From Nissolia schottii (taxonomy: Eukaryota > Streptophyta > Magnoliopsida > Fabales > Fabaceae), in NCBI GenBank assembly GCA_003254905.1, contig QANU01017864.1, positions 2,558 through 66,557 of the forward strand: 64,000 nt of DNA. The letters are read 5' to 3'. How positions within the stretch are numbered: position 1 is the stretch's first letter; the number at the start of each line of letters is the position of its first letter. The notes under the pieces were generated by a model. The model made no database searches and was not told the DNA's origin. It saw only the letters and a program-made list of their open reading frames with translations. The position numbers and the translations under genes were made by a program. Positions 24,794 through 38,000 of this stretch are shown in pieces.

Positions 24794-24900
24794 CTGTTTG
24801 GAAAAGGAGTTCAAAGTGCCACCACTCTTTTTTGCGCCAATTCAAGCGAAAGGATGCATTTTTAAGAGCTTATTGAAGAGTCTCTGACGCAAAGGGTGGT
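24794..24900 (-). other. Probable non-coding 5' exon of CNGC copy 1
   Basis: On the minus strand the sequence ccaaacag is followed by gtctgtttt, a donor-like site at 24793. The acceptor before the coding exon is ttgcag at 24050. The second CNGC gene has the same arrangement (caaacag followed by gttttac at 41807), so a split 5' UTR is likely in both. The upstream limit is only a guess, and no TATA box was singled out. Confidence 0.5.
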
Positions 24901-27600
24901 TGGTGGAGAAAGTGAAAGAAATGAAAAGTATAAGCTGAATGAAGACTCCACGTACCAAAATATCAATCAGAGTTGTAAAGGTAAAGTCAACGCATTATCG
25001 ACGAAAAATAGAACGCTGGAAAATTCACGTTTTGACATAATCACATGTGACGTTGACGGTGTTGCCTGTGTGTTTACTAGGAAGTAGGAAGTAGATTGAC
25101 TTCGGCATGCGTGGAGGTTAGTACATATTATTTTAATAATATAAAATATTTAATAAATTGATGTAATAATATTATAAAATAGTTAAAAGTGTCAATTTTT
25201 TAATGTGTCAATTAATTAATAACATGATTTTTAATATTTTTATCAATGATATTTTCTTAAAAATTAATATTAGAAAATTATTATTTCTATCGTTAATCTC
25301 AATATTACTTTGAAACTCTACCATTTTTAATTTTTAATAACTTGATGGATACATATTCTTTTTTATATCCATATTCATTACAAAGAAATTGAATTAGGTT
25401 TATTACTTCTTATTACAGTTTGTATGTAAATTAGATGAAAGAGTATATTGTAATCTTTTTTAAAGAATAGAATATACATAATAAGAGAGAATGTGTTGTC
25501 AACTATCATGACCTTATGTTATGACGAATGAGTGGATGTTGCGAATTGCATGATCGGTTAACAAGCTTTGATACAAATATGTATCTAAGTATAAGAAAAA
25601 TAGAAGTCTTTTTGCAAAGACTTTTGTTATGTTGGCAACCATAATAATTGGTAAGCATGTAAGAGGAAAGTTGATGCAAAACTTGACAGATTATGAGATT
25701 TTAAGGATGTCTAAATTGTAAAATGTTAGTAACGGTAGATTTATTGTGTGAGAGACTTCTGTAGTTTTGGTGTGTAAAGGGTTACTAAAATTAAAGATAG
25801 AAGATGTGTTGTCTTACTTGTGTACTCAGAGGTTGTTAACTCATATAATGATCTGATGTGATATTCATAGAAGCCTATGTATTAGAATTTATATTTTACA
25901 AATAGATAAATAGATATATGGTTGTTGAATAAATTCGAGAAATTGTAGAAAAACAAAGTAAATCAATTCGATAAATTGTTTTGTTATATTTAAAACTATT
26001 AGACGAGCCAATTCAACACATTAAAGCCCGACCTGTATAAATTGCGGGTTAAACAAATTTTTTTATTTTTCACAGGCAATTTTTTTTTGTATGTTTAGTC
26101 CACCCATTTAATGCTGATAAACGGGTTAGCCTGCGGATCGAACTCATTTTGATAGCCTTATTATTTACTATTTACAAAATCAACTTATTTAAAAAAAATT
26201 ACAATAAATAGCAGGGTTAGTCAGACACATTATATGTCTGTTAGAAGAATTGAACACAACTCTTCAACTTACTCATTCGACATAAGACCAAAATAAATGT
26301 CATTTTAGTTATTAGCTTTTGACAATTTATTTAAAATGTTTACTCATATGAAAATATGTATATTTACTACTTTAATGAAAAAAGTTTAAAAATAATAACA
26401 TACTCTTTAAATCATTCTTAATTTTAGATTTCTTAATACTCATACATTTAACTAAAGTCACAGTTAAAATGGACCAAAAAAAGTATGTAATTATATATTA
26501 TATATTACATCAGTTTATCTATTCATTTGAGTCATGCACATAATAAATAATGTCAAAAAGATATTTTAATTTCATGCACCTTTATGTTATTTTGTGTTAT
26601 ATAAAACGTTCAATTTTATTTCTGTAACTACATATCTAATCTATAAACATCATAATCATTTAGTACAATTTTAGTTTACACTATGTAGCATTCTCGTACG
26701 TTTAGTACATGTCACGACACTAGTATGGCAAAAATGTTGATAGACGTGTCAACATGTTGATAGCATTTTTGTATTGCTTCCACCAACCATTATTAATAAA
26801 TGTATATATTGCGATGATTTAAGTTAATTAAAAAATGCGATAATTTGAAGTATACTTTTACGTTTTTGTACCATTTTGAATTAAAAAAATTATTGAATTA
26901 AAAAATATATAAGATATTGTTATATCAAAATAATTTGCAAGAAAATACAAGGGTTTAAGATTAGAATATTCAAGTAAAATACGAGAAAATGACAAAGATA
27001 ATAGGACCGCTTAAAATGAGATTTGACCAAACGACCCTATATTGAGGATGCTAACTCAAAGATGGCAGTCGACATAAAAAAGAACTTAGGTAAACTATAT
27101 CAAGAGGCATAAGCGTCAACCAAATTGATGAACAGTGAATGGGGTGACTCTGAAGATATAGATGATAGACAAGTAATGGTCTAATAACATAAAATGATTG
27201 ACCGGTACAACCATTTGGGGGACACGTGGCAAGCATGCATGAAGACTCTGAAGCTTATAAATAGGACGACCAGGGATGAAGTAAAGTGGAAGAAAATGCA
27301 CTTGCAAATTCTCAAACACTCACAAGTCTACAACAACATTTTGAGTTTAAGAGAATGATGATCAAGTAATTTTCATTTACTTGCTTTATATTCTTTCAAT
27401 TTCTATAGGATTAGTTCTTTTCTTTTCATTTCTTGTATTATTATTGTTTATGAATTCATTCTTGTTTCTGTATGAATTTCAAGTTTTTTTAATGTTTTGA
27501 TCATAATTCCTCTCTCCAAACTCGCATTTTCAATGAAAGGACTCATTATACATAGACATTACATTGTAATCCCTACATTCTACAATATTTATTTGATTTT
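24901..27600. other. Intergenic AT-rich DNA between the CNGC copies
   Basis: No gene was recognised. The first few hundred bases should hold the copy 1 promoter. The right part (from about 26.9 kb) may be the LTR of the Gypsy-like fossil that follows, since a TATA-like cttataaatagg lies at about 27256 and LTR-type sequence ends at about 27650. Confidence 0.4.
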
Positions 27601-27973
27601 TGTGGTGAACTGTTCATAAGTGATTATAGACTAAATTCCCATAAAACAAATTGGCATGCCTGGTGGAACCCTATCTATGAGAATTTGGTTTGGAAAGCTT
27701 GTGTTTAACCTTATTTTATGCGTTTGCGAAGTGGTACTATAGTATCACAAATGTCTTCTTCTGCCGATGTTAACACAAGTGAATGTGAGATTAATTTTGT
27801 TCACCTTTATTTATCTGTATCGACGAATCTTGTGTTGACACAAACAGTGCAAACACGAGAGGAAAGAAATATGCCCTCATCTCCAAATACTAGCAACATT
27901 GCTAGTGGGTCAATCCCCCTGTATAGATTACTTCAGGGGTATACTCCTCCGGGATACGTACCCCAATGGGTAC

Positions 27974-30634
27974 TGTAACATCTCAGATTTTTCTCCTTAT
28001 AAAGGTTTCGCGAAATTAATAACCCCGCGTAATTAAAGTGGTCACAGACGATTATTTGGACGAGAAATTAATTATAAAGGTTCTTAAATCCAAAATACCA
28101 GTCCAAATAATGGTTTTGTAAGCTCACGAAGGTTTCGCGAGATTCGGGTGGATTTTGGGGCAACACCGAAATTCCGTCAGGCGCCAAAGGTATACATAAA
28201 ACCTACTCTTATGAATAAAGGTTCGCGAATACATTAATCTGACATACCCATACGACCGGGAAAATTAGTAGATCGCGAATATGTGTCCGGAATATTTTTA
28301 CGATATCTGTACACAAGCGATTCACGACCAAACGCAATCAAACGTGATCGAAACCGGTCAGAAAACCTTAATAGTTATCCATATGCTAAGATATTTTCTA
28401 AAATAATAATATAATAATATAATAATAATTGAACGTAACAATGGCTGAATGGCCTGTTGTTACGACTATATATATATACACGTATATTATAATATAATAT
28501 AATAATTATATATATAATATAATAATAAACAAAAGAAAAATATCAAGCACAGTGTGCCTGTGGTTTTGCCTATAAAAAGGCCTCCGCAGGTTCACCTCCA
28601 AATTCATTTGCCATCTCTTCATTCATTTCTTTCAGTTTTTGGTCTGGTTCATGTACATCACGGAAGCGCTGCCGGACTCTGGAAAAATTATAGAAGTACG
28701 CCATTGTGAAGAGGAAATTCTTCACATCAACTCTACCGATTTACAATCTGCATCGGATGTGGGTAACCCTATACCCACTGTCTATGTGGTTATTTATATG
28801 ACTGCATATTTGTATTTGCATGTATTTGATTAGAAAAATACTTTGTAGAAATTTTAGGGAATAAGTTGTGGAAAGAGGTTATTGTTGACTTTGATGTTTG
28901 GAAACCATAACTGTACCTGTTGGATCATTGGCAAATGAGAAAGAAGTTACAATGAGAGGCACTTGGGGAAAATACTCTCAGGAGCCAATTTTTAACATGT
29001 TCATTCGATTGAATTCCCATGGCATTCGAATGAAAGATTTTGAGATTTCAATTGATTGAATGATTCTTTCAATCGAATGAAAGACTAAAAAGGATTTCAA
29101 TCGAGTGAATTCCCCAAGCAATCGAATGAAAGAATTCTCAGGATTCATTCGACTGAAACCCTAGTCATTCGAATGCTTCTTGAAGAACTTGAGTTTTTAG
29201 CGGTTCTATGGGATCAAACAAGTACGGATATGTATGTTATCGCGTGTGGAAGCATGCATCATGAGGAACCGGGCATCATATGACTTAGGATGACCGTAGA
29301 GAACTAGAAGTCATCACCTAACGTTTAAGAAGATCATAATTGAGCTCTAGGGAAGAATGATTTGCATGCTGACATCGACCCGATCTTATAGTAAAGTAAG
29401 AAAGAATAATAAAGTTTAGAATCTACAGTCAAGTCAGTTGTCCGGTACGTCCCCAAGTGTGGACGAAGCAAGTCTATCCCCAAGCGTGGATAGGAGATCC
29501 CCAAGTGTGGATAACATGAGTCAGTTCTCAACTGTGAACAAAGTCAGTATATCCCAAAGCGTGGATAGGAGGTCCCCAAGTGTGAACGATGTATTCTATC
29601 CCTAAGTGTGGATAGGAAGTCCCCAAGTGTGGACAGGTTCCCAAGTGTGAACCAAGTAAGACTATCCCCAAGTGTGGATAGGTCCCCAAGCGTAGACGAA
29701 GTGAGTCTGTCCCCAAGTGTGGACAAGCAGATAGGTCAAGAAGGACGCGTGAGTAAAGCCAGAATCCCCCACATGCATAAGATATGTGAATTATATGAGT
29801 AGAGTTATATGAGTATGTAAGCATGTATATGTACGTATGTGATGAGACCTGTCAAGTGAAACAATATCACGAGACTGCCCTCTAGAGTATAAGTTAAGTG
29901 GGTGTGTGTTCATAGGACACAATACCCGGACGATCAGGATTAAAAAGCACGAATCCATAGGTAATGTCAAGATTAGAGAATCCCCAGTCACCTAGTAAAG
30001 TAGATAAAGCCATTCGGGACCTAGACAAAGATAATAATCAGTAGGGTTTTAGCATGCATGACACCTAGAGATCTCCTGAGTGGCCTGGAAGATAACGGAG
30101 TAATGAAACGATAGGTAACGCTAGGGACTCCCACTAAGGACGAAGAGTTCTCAACCCCACTCCTTATGGGTCCAGGTGTGCAAAGCGAAAGGCGTGGTAG
30201 GCGATGAACGGCAGTAACAGGACAGCTCCAAGGCCAGAGCAAAGTGACGATGTTCGCGTTAGGACGATAGAGGTTTGGTATTATGATCTATGACCCTTGA
30301 TAGCTTTTTGTGTAAATACTTATTAATAAGCCATGTGTAATTATATGTCGGACCTTGCTTGTGCTTATATGTATATTTATACTCCTCCTGGCTTATTACC
30401 ACCTTAACTGCCAGATACGCTAGCGCTTGTATATATATGCTTCCTTGATCACGCACGGCTCCTAGTTTGCAAACTGATACAATAAAAGAATGAATTTTAA
30501 AATGGTCCATATTTTCAAGTAAGAAATATTTGCTAAGATAAAAGTAGGGGCTAAAAGTAACCCAACCAAAGCAGAAAACAACCTAGTGAGCATTGTTTAC
30601 GACGTAGGGGTAAACAGTTAGCTAGGGTGTTTCA
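27974..30634 (+). repeat. Solo LTR (2.66 kb, probably Gypsy) nested in the gag-like region
   Basis: It starts TGTAACATCTCAG and ends GGGTGTTTCA, and is flanked by a perfect 5-bp target duplication, ggtac (27969-27973 and 30635-30639). A TATA box (cctataaaaagg) lies at about 28570. The length and TG...CA ends suit a Ty3/Gypsy LTR of the long-LTR plant lineages. No internal region lies next to it, so it is a solo LTR left by recombination. It contains the minisatellite at 29440-29735. Confidence 0.88.
29440..29735. repeat. Minisatellite of a ccccaagtgtgga unit inside the solo LTR
   Basis: The core tccccaagtgtggata/cga recurs about 16-18 times with variants (aagcgtgga, caagtgtgaac). Spacing alternates between about 15 and about 25-30 bp because of gtaagtct-type linkers. 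Open frames on both strands here are products of the repeat. Confidence 0.9.
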
Positions 30635-31200
30635 GGTACCCAGGGGTCAAATATACAAACTTATTCTTACCAATATCAAAACATCTTGTACACAACAATA
30701 GTGACGACTAGTTTGCTAAACTTGGCTTACGAGGGTTATGTCGTGCCTAATATGCCAGCGTTCCCAAATATGGCATGTGGGCCTAGGGGAGGCCCCATTT
30801 ATCCTGAAATGTCAAGAATAATGCCCACAAATCAACCCATTCATATGGTCGAGTCCTTAGCAACTCAAAGGCAGCAAGCCTTAGAGAACTATCATGAGTT
30901 AACCAACACAATGACTCAACAAATGGTCACGGTCATAAATTTTGTGGTTCGATAATAATCACAGGATTGAACAACCTACAAGGCAAGCTAATAGGATCGT
31001 TGTTGTGATGAATATAAATATTATTGATCAAATTATTCACTGCATCATAGCTTGATAGGGCTTTCGAAGAATTAACGGTAGAAGAAAAAGATAGAATCTC
31101 TTTCTACATCTCAATACTAACAACAATAAAATTTATACTAAGAAAAATCCGTGGACTTACGAAACCATGAGGGTTCAAATTCCTCTATTTCCAAAAGGAC

Positions 31201-32015
31201 TGCGTAATTCTCTAATCTTTTTTTTTCTATTTACTCTTTTTTAAAAAAAATAACAAAAAATAATTGTTAGGTGTCTTATTCAGTATATTCACAAATAGAT
31301 TTGAGATTTTTGCTAGCTAGCGTTTTTCAGCTAGCTGTTATGTTAGTTGTAGTGTGTCTTCCCTCCTTCTAACGGGCCACTACAGGCTCAAATAATGCAA
31401 TCGGTCTAAATAGTGGTGTCAGTGTTAATTATAAAGGGAAGTATAAATGTATCAAAGAGGACATGAACAATATTGTCAAACTCAATAATTCAATAATTTA
31501 AGTAAATTTGTGAAAAAAAAAACAAACTCGACTCGTAAATGTTTACATATGAAAAAAAATTATATAAATAATATAATTAATAACTGAATATGATTGAATA
31601 TCTCCTTAAAAAATGATTAAATGTCATACTTATAATTGATATCAAATAATGTTAATTTTATAATAAAATAAATAAATACAATATCATAAAATATATCTTA
31701 ATTCATGACTTAATATATCCGTCATGCTGGTGTTTGTGTCTTACAAAATCGTAACTATTATTTTTCTCATTTAACTATTGAGGTTATGTACTTTACACAC
31801 GCCACACTATAGAGAAGAAAATTCTAAGTTCTAAATATGTTGTTGGTAGGAAAGAGCCAACTAAAACTATATCTATATTGATAGGGGAGAAAATAAGTAA
31901 CCGGTTGATCCTAGCACAAGCCAGTGAATTACTGAATTTACAATATTTTGTACTTTGTAGCCATCCATGCACATTGTGCCTAATATACCTTGGATATTAC
32001 AACCATAGCTAAAGA
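31201..32015. other. AT-rich intergenic DNA downstream of CNGC copy 2
   Basis: No gene was recognised. The part next to 32016 should be the 3' UTR of CNGC copy 2. Confidence 0.4.
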
Positions 32016-35000
32016 CTATAATGTTTCATGGGATTGTGTAGTGTCAGCACGACTAAGACGCTTCTTCCAATATCTCCATGAAACCTGGATACGCGTTGCT
32101 GCAAGGCATCTCCAATAAGGTGATTCGTACCTAAGATAACATTGGAGCAACCAAAATGCTACATCAGTTAAGAATTTAAGAACAAAAGACACAAAGGATA
32201 ATGGAGTAATCAAAATATTATGTGAGTTATTGACTTGAATGAAAACAAAAGACTTGTTTTCTACTCCTTTATAAAGACAAACACTGAATACAAAACCAGA
32301 TACAATGGTGTAAGAAAAGATTAGGCAGAATCCCAAATACAGATATAAGGCACATTTGTTTCAGCTTTGAACAATGAGAAAAAATGTTACTTTGACAGTT
32401 ATTTAGGGTGTCAATCGACATTGGAGATTCATGTGTGATTGAGAGTGGGGAGTTCACATACATGACTAGGGAATCAAGTGATGACATTATCACTTACCAC
32501 CTTAGTCACCTGCACCGCATTCACTTGATTCCTCATTCATGTACATGAATTCCTTATTCATTTGTACACAAACCCCAATGTCTATTGACACCCTAAATAA
32601 CTATGTTCAAATAACAGACTAAAAAAAAAGTGATTCCACAACGTATCCATTTTAGAGGTTAAGAGGCTACTTTTTTCAGCTTACAGAAAAGCACAAACAA
32701 CCTTTTTCTCCTAGAATTTTAGCCTTATCTATTTATCTCAAATTCTTTTATATATATCTTTTAACTTAAAAGCATTCTTTCTTAAAGGTTTTTAACCTTA
32801 TGGCTCCTCGAACACGAGGACTTCGAAGGAATCTTGCATAAAGGCTTGTGACTTCTTCAAGGTCTGCTGCTCGAAGTGAAAATGCCTCCACATTTGTTGA
32901 GCAAGTTATTGTCCTGTTGCTAACCAGCCTTTGTCTTGGAATCCTTACTTTTCCACCATCTGCAAGGGAAACAAGGTTGGTATTGTTTAAGTTTGCAAGT
33001 TTAGCATGGCACTAAACTACGAAACAATGCTAAGAATTGGAAATGTACTTTTGTTTACTGAAGAATGCTCAAGACACCATGTCAGAAGTTCTTCACCACA
33101 TGCATCCCCTTCAGATAAATGGACACTTCCATCTTCACCAGTGCTTTCCAATTCTCCGCGCACAACAAAAACCATCTTCTCCACCAGGCCACCATTACAT
33201 AAAACTCTGCTTCCTTTAATGTATGTTTTTTGTCTTAGTCTCTCACGGATCGCGTCCAAGATAGGCTCATCCATCAAGGCAAAAATCCTAACCTGTAGCA
33301 TATACACGACAAGATGACGCAACATAAGCAACAGAATGAAGTCATCATATCATCCGAACTTCAAGTTTCATTATCCAATGACCTTTAATTTATCCTTAAT
33401 TCAACTTCACGAGCTTTGCCTTGAAATTGGCTTTTACATGTTATCCTATCTAATTTTGGGTCACATGGATGAAAGTTGTAAATGTTCCCAACATAACTAA
33501 CTACATAGATAGCTGTAATCAGCTCAGAAAAATAAACATGCCAAATTTATACAATAGTAAATTTTTGCCGAAGATACTATTGTACTCACTTTCTTAACAA
33601 ATTTGAAGAGATGACGTCTGATGTCCCTCTGGAGGTCTTCCGGCAAATTCTCCATAAGCATTTCTTCATTCACCCCTCTAGTTGCAGCCCAGCTATAACG
33701 TTCAGCCTGTCGCACTCTCCTACACACATCAACAGCAAATCATGTATGTTAACTGGATTCGTGTTATATCATCCACAAAATTATTTGATTATGATGCCTT
33801 TAATGCCTTATCACTTGTTTTTTCTCAGGTTTAGCATTTGCTTCTACATAAATGTTATTGCCTATGATATAGCGACATGATTTGCTTCTCTTAAGTTTTA
33901 CTTATTCCATATTATCATTCCATACTGCCAGAGCTAGTATTAATTCAAAGGGAGTAACTTGGTTCCATGCAAATAATCATGTAAATTTTTTTTGAAGTGA
34001 AATACACAAATAAATGAAGTATATTAGAGCTAACCCCACTGAATGCTATGCTTAGGTGTTGTCACTGTGGCTGTATTAGCTATAGTTTGGTACTACACAC
34101 TAGTACTAAGGCACGGTTTTCAGTTATTAACAACACTCAGTGTCAGACATAAGATGTCACACACTTGTGTATTCACAAAATAAGGGTTTTCTCACTTTCT
34201 ACATATAGTGCATGCATTTCAGCTAACAAACATGGGAGTATTGTCAGGCAGACATAAACAACCACATTCATAAGAAATTCCAGACTATCATCTGTTTCAC
34301 ATTCACAAGTATTTAATGGTTGCTGATTTGAGTGATTCTATTTTCCTTTGTAAAACAGCAACAATGTATAATATTAACAAGAACTTGCTGACAAAGTTAA
34401 TATTTAAGTCTCCAACATGTGATATTTTTGGAAAGAGATGAGGATTAACAAGTGGCAGATTCAATCAAATCATAACAAAAATACTTTGGGGGCTGGGGGC
34501 AATATGTGTCTGACTAAAATGAGGAGAAATAGGTACCTTCTCAGATCTTCTCCTAAGCGTCGATGCCTCATCCACTGCTCAACATCACGTAGTCTAAGTG
34601 ACATTTCTAGCCTCCTTTAAGCGAAAAGAAGAAGATGAGCACGCGCACACACACATATATATAAGCAGCAATTTTGTTAACCTTAAATAGCCACAAAAAT
34701 GACTACCAAAACCAAATATTAAGACTATAGACATTTTACCTGCGTCCAAGAGCCTGAAGAAAGTTTTGTACGTGTCCAATCAGAAGAGCGAAAAGCAAAA
34801 GTCCCATCCCGATGATGGCCATGGTGAAAAGGACTTCCCATATAAAATAGCTTGGGGTCAAATTGCCAGCAAGAGTACTAATTTGCTGAAAAAGAAAAGA
34901 AAATCACACAAATTGTTCAGACATAAAATCATGCAATTGCCTCTACCCAGCTGCTTAAGTTTTTTAGAAAAATGGTTCCTCGCATCATTCAATTTCATTT

Positions 35001-38000
35001 ATTGAAAAATAAATAAATAGCATACCATCTATATGCAAAACTTAGGTATCTTATTCACAGGATAATTTCAATGTAGTTTGTACTGGTTCTTGAAGAGTCA
35101 TTTGGGAATTTTGGGCTCTAAAATATTTCACGTGCTTTGGAGGCTTATTGTAAATATCTCACACATAAATGTCATCAGCTTCAGATTTGGAGTTTCTGAA
35201 TTTATATTTAGGTTGTAGATGAGCTATTCAGAGTATTGTAACTTGTTTTCTTCCCTGTTTTAGGTTGTGAAGCATGCACCTTATATTGCCTTACTCCCGA
35301 AAGTTAATACATAATACGTACTACTGTATTAATTTTCACCACAGGTCAAGCCTGATGTCATCTAATAAAATCAGACTCCTCACTAAATTTACAAGTAATA
35401 TAATAAGTTTGAAACTAAAAAAATATAAATATTGGAAAAGAAAAATGAAAGATGTACCTGGAATCCCCAAAATGATGAATACACATATCTTGTGATCACA
35501 TTATGTTCTGCAGTAAGGTTGACAGCTTTAAGATAAATCCCATAGGGAAAACCATCTTCAGTAAAACAAGCATTTGAACGAGCGTGATCCTTCCAAAGAG
35601 TCCAATTTCGGTTATTTTGATAGTTTTCTGCATTTTCATGGCCACAATCAATGAACTTGTTGCATTCAAAAATATGAGATTTCTTGCAGGCATCGCGTAG
35701 GCATTGATTAACCCTCTGGAAGAAGAAACAAGGAGAAAGCAGAAATTAATAGTTGAAGATCAACCTCCATGTGATATAACCACCTAATTGAATTCAACTT
35801 TAATTGAATCTCTCGTCACTGATTCATTTCACTTTCAGTTGGTAGTAGTTGGAAAAAACTGTGTTAAAAATGTTGTTCAATTGATAATACACTTTGCTTG
35901 GACATAACTTAATTCCATACAGACAATAATGCGCAATATCAAGGATATTAGAAGTATGCAAGCTTTATTCCTTTTTTTCTTTTCTTGTCATAAACCTAGT
36001 TTGAGGTTAACCAGAATGCTTTAAAACTTAATCTACGGAAAAACGGGCCTTGTTTCCTTTTTCAATTAAACTGAATTTCTAACTTGTATGAAGTAAAACA
36101 AACAAAGAGAATCTGAAAGGAAACTGGCAGTAACTGAAAAGGAAATTAAAAAAGTACGTTAAAAGAAAGGCCTTCGCCTACCTGCAAACCAAAGAGGTAC
36201 CAGCATGACCCAACAACATGGCCAGATAGCATGAAGGTGAGAAGATTTATAAAGAAATTTGCCCATGCTGACTCAAATATGAATCCGGTTGGAGAAATTA
36301 GCATTGGTAGAACTCTACACAGTCTGGGAATATATTGAAGAAGGATCACGACACGCAAAAGATTCTTTGCATAGTTTGCTCCTGATGACCCCAAGTTTCT
36401 TGGTAGGACAAACAATATGATTATCTACAAATATTCCATTTAATTATATCATGACAAGGAGTTTGACATGTATAAAAATACCAAAATTGCTTCTATCTTC
36501 ATAACAAGTGCCATATTATTTCCTTCCTTTGACCCCATCCATTTATTCTTACACACATGTTCATGTACACAAATAAATATTATTCCTAATCCTATGATTG
36601 GAAACACCAATGAGAAAAAGTAAATACAGATCATCTGAATTTCAAACATGGTGACATACTATGCCATAAAATGAAAGTAATAACAATAGATCATATTTAT
36701 AGACAAACAGGATTACCTAATAATATTAAATCATTTAAGAAGAATATTATAATTAACTAATTACTGTCCTAAACTAAATAGGAAATGGGAGGAAGAAAGA
36801 GACTTAATTTAACGGTACAAGCGATTTCTGTGAGGTAAAAAGAAACAACTATTCAGCCAAATGTCTAATGGATCAATCTAAATTCCTAAACAATCAAAGC
36901 TAACATTTTCCTTGATATAGCTGTCTTAAGGAGTAAGGAATTTTATGTTTTCCTTCTTTTCCAAATATAAGAAAGACAAGCTAAAGTTAATGACTATTCC
37001 ATGTCGTGTCTGAAATTTAGTGCACGAGATAAAACAAACTAGACAATATCCATTAATTTGTATTATAAATTATACATTTAAAAAAATCACATCAGACATA
37101 TATGAGATACTGAAGTTGAAATAAGTAAGAAAAGGGGATAGGGAGGGATTTACCTGAGGAAGTGGAAGGACGACAAATAAGTCAAGAACAAAATATGTTT
37201 GAAGATAGTTAAGAGCAATTTTTTTAGGATGGTCAACCAACTCCCCGGCACCAACCACTCTAGACTCAGGAGCCACATAAGCCACCCTAAACTGCAAAAA
37301 GAAAAGGGAAAAATAAATGACAAAGAGACTTAGAAGAATTAATTTCACTGTCTTGGATCATAGAAGAGTACCAACCTAGACTAACGAACAAACAAAGCTA
37401 GGTTTCAAATTCAGGACTATCACTCTTCTGTATTTGGTACCAACAAAATAGGCAAACTACAGTCTCATCCTCCAGATTTATTCACACCAATCACTGTTAT
37501 CATAGTTAAATGAAGTTCAGAGGAAAAAGTGTACCAAATTTTTGGGGGGTGGGGGGGGGAGGGGGTGTTGTGGCGGCTGAAGCCCAAAGTTAACAGCAAA
37601 TTTGTTAGACTTCGAGTTTCTATGATAATGATCAGATAATTTTATACTGGACAGATTTATGTATGATGCAAAAATGCAAACAAAGATCATGAAGTATTAT
37701 GAGGCAGTTCTAAGAGAACATTCAGCAGATTTTTTCTTATAACCAGAAAAAATGGAGCTCAAATATATGTCCCAAAGTGAAAACATGAATCCTGCAGGTT
37801 AACATATGAAAAAATAGTTGCACAAGTAAAAGGAACAAACAACCACCAGAAAGTTCCCAAAATTTACCTGAAGAATAATGTTTAGGAGGTGTATGAAATC
37901 ATTCATGCTTCTGAGTAAAACAAGCATTGTTGTCAAAGTCGAGTTTATAGCAATACATTTATGATCCTGCATACAACAAGCTGGCAAAATTAGGAGAACA

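Larger units (their letters stand above)
27640..31200 (+). mobile_element. Gypsy-like (Ty3) retrotransposon fossil, interrupted by a solo LTR
   Basis: A primer-site-like ttggcatgcctggtgg at about 27650 follows a segment ending cataaaaca, as expected after a 5' LTR. A gag-like reading frame starts MRLRSGT at 27718. Proline/glycine-rich gag-like coding resumes beyond the nested LTR (about 30686-30955). No protease, reverse transcriptase or integrase was recognised downstream, and no second LTR. The element is a broken 5' part only. Its left limit may reach back to about 26.9 kb. The nested insertion at 27974-30634 is younger. Confidence 0.55.

Noticed and set aside
29334-29824. Minus-strand frames rich in a repeated STLGD-like pattern
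   Set aside because: This is translation of the minisatellite in the solo LTR, not a repeat protein.
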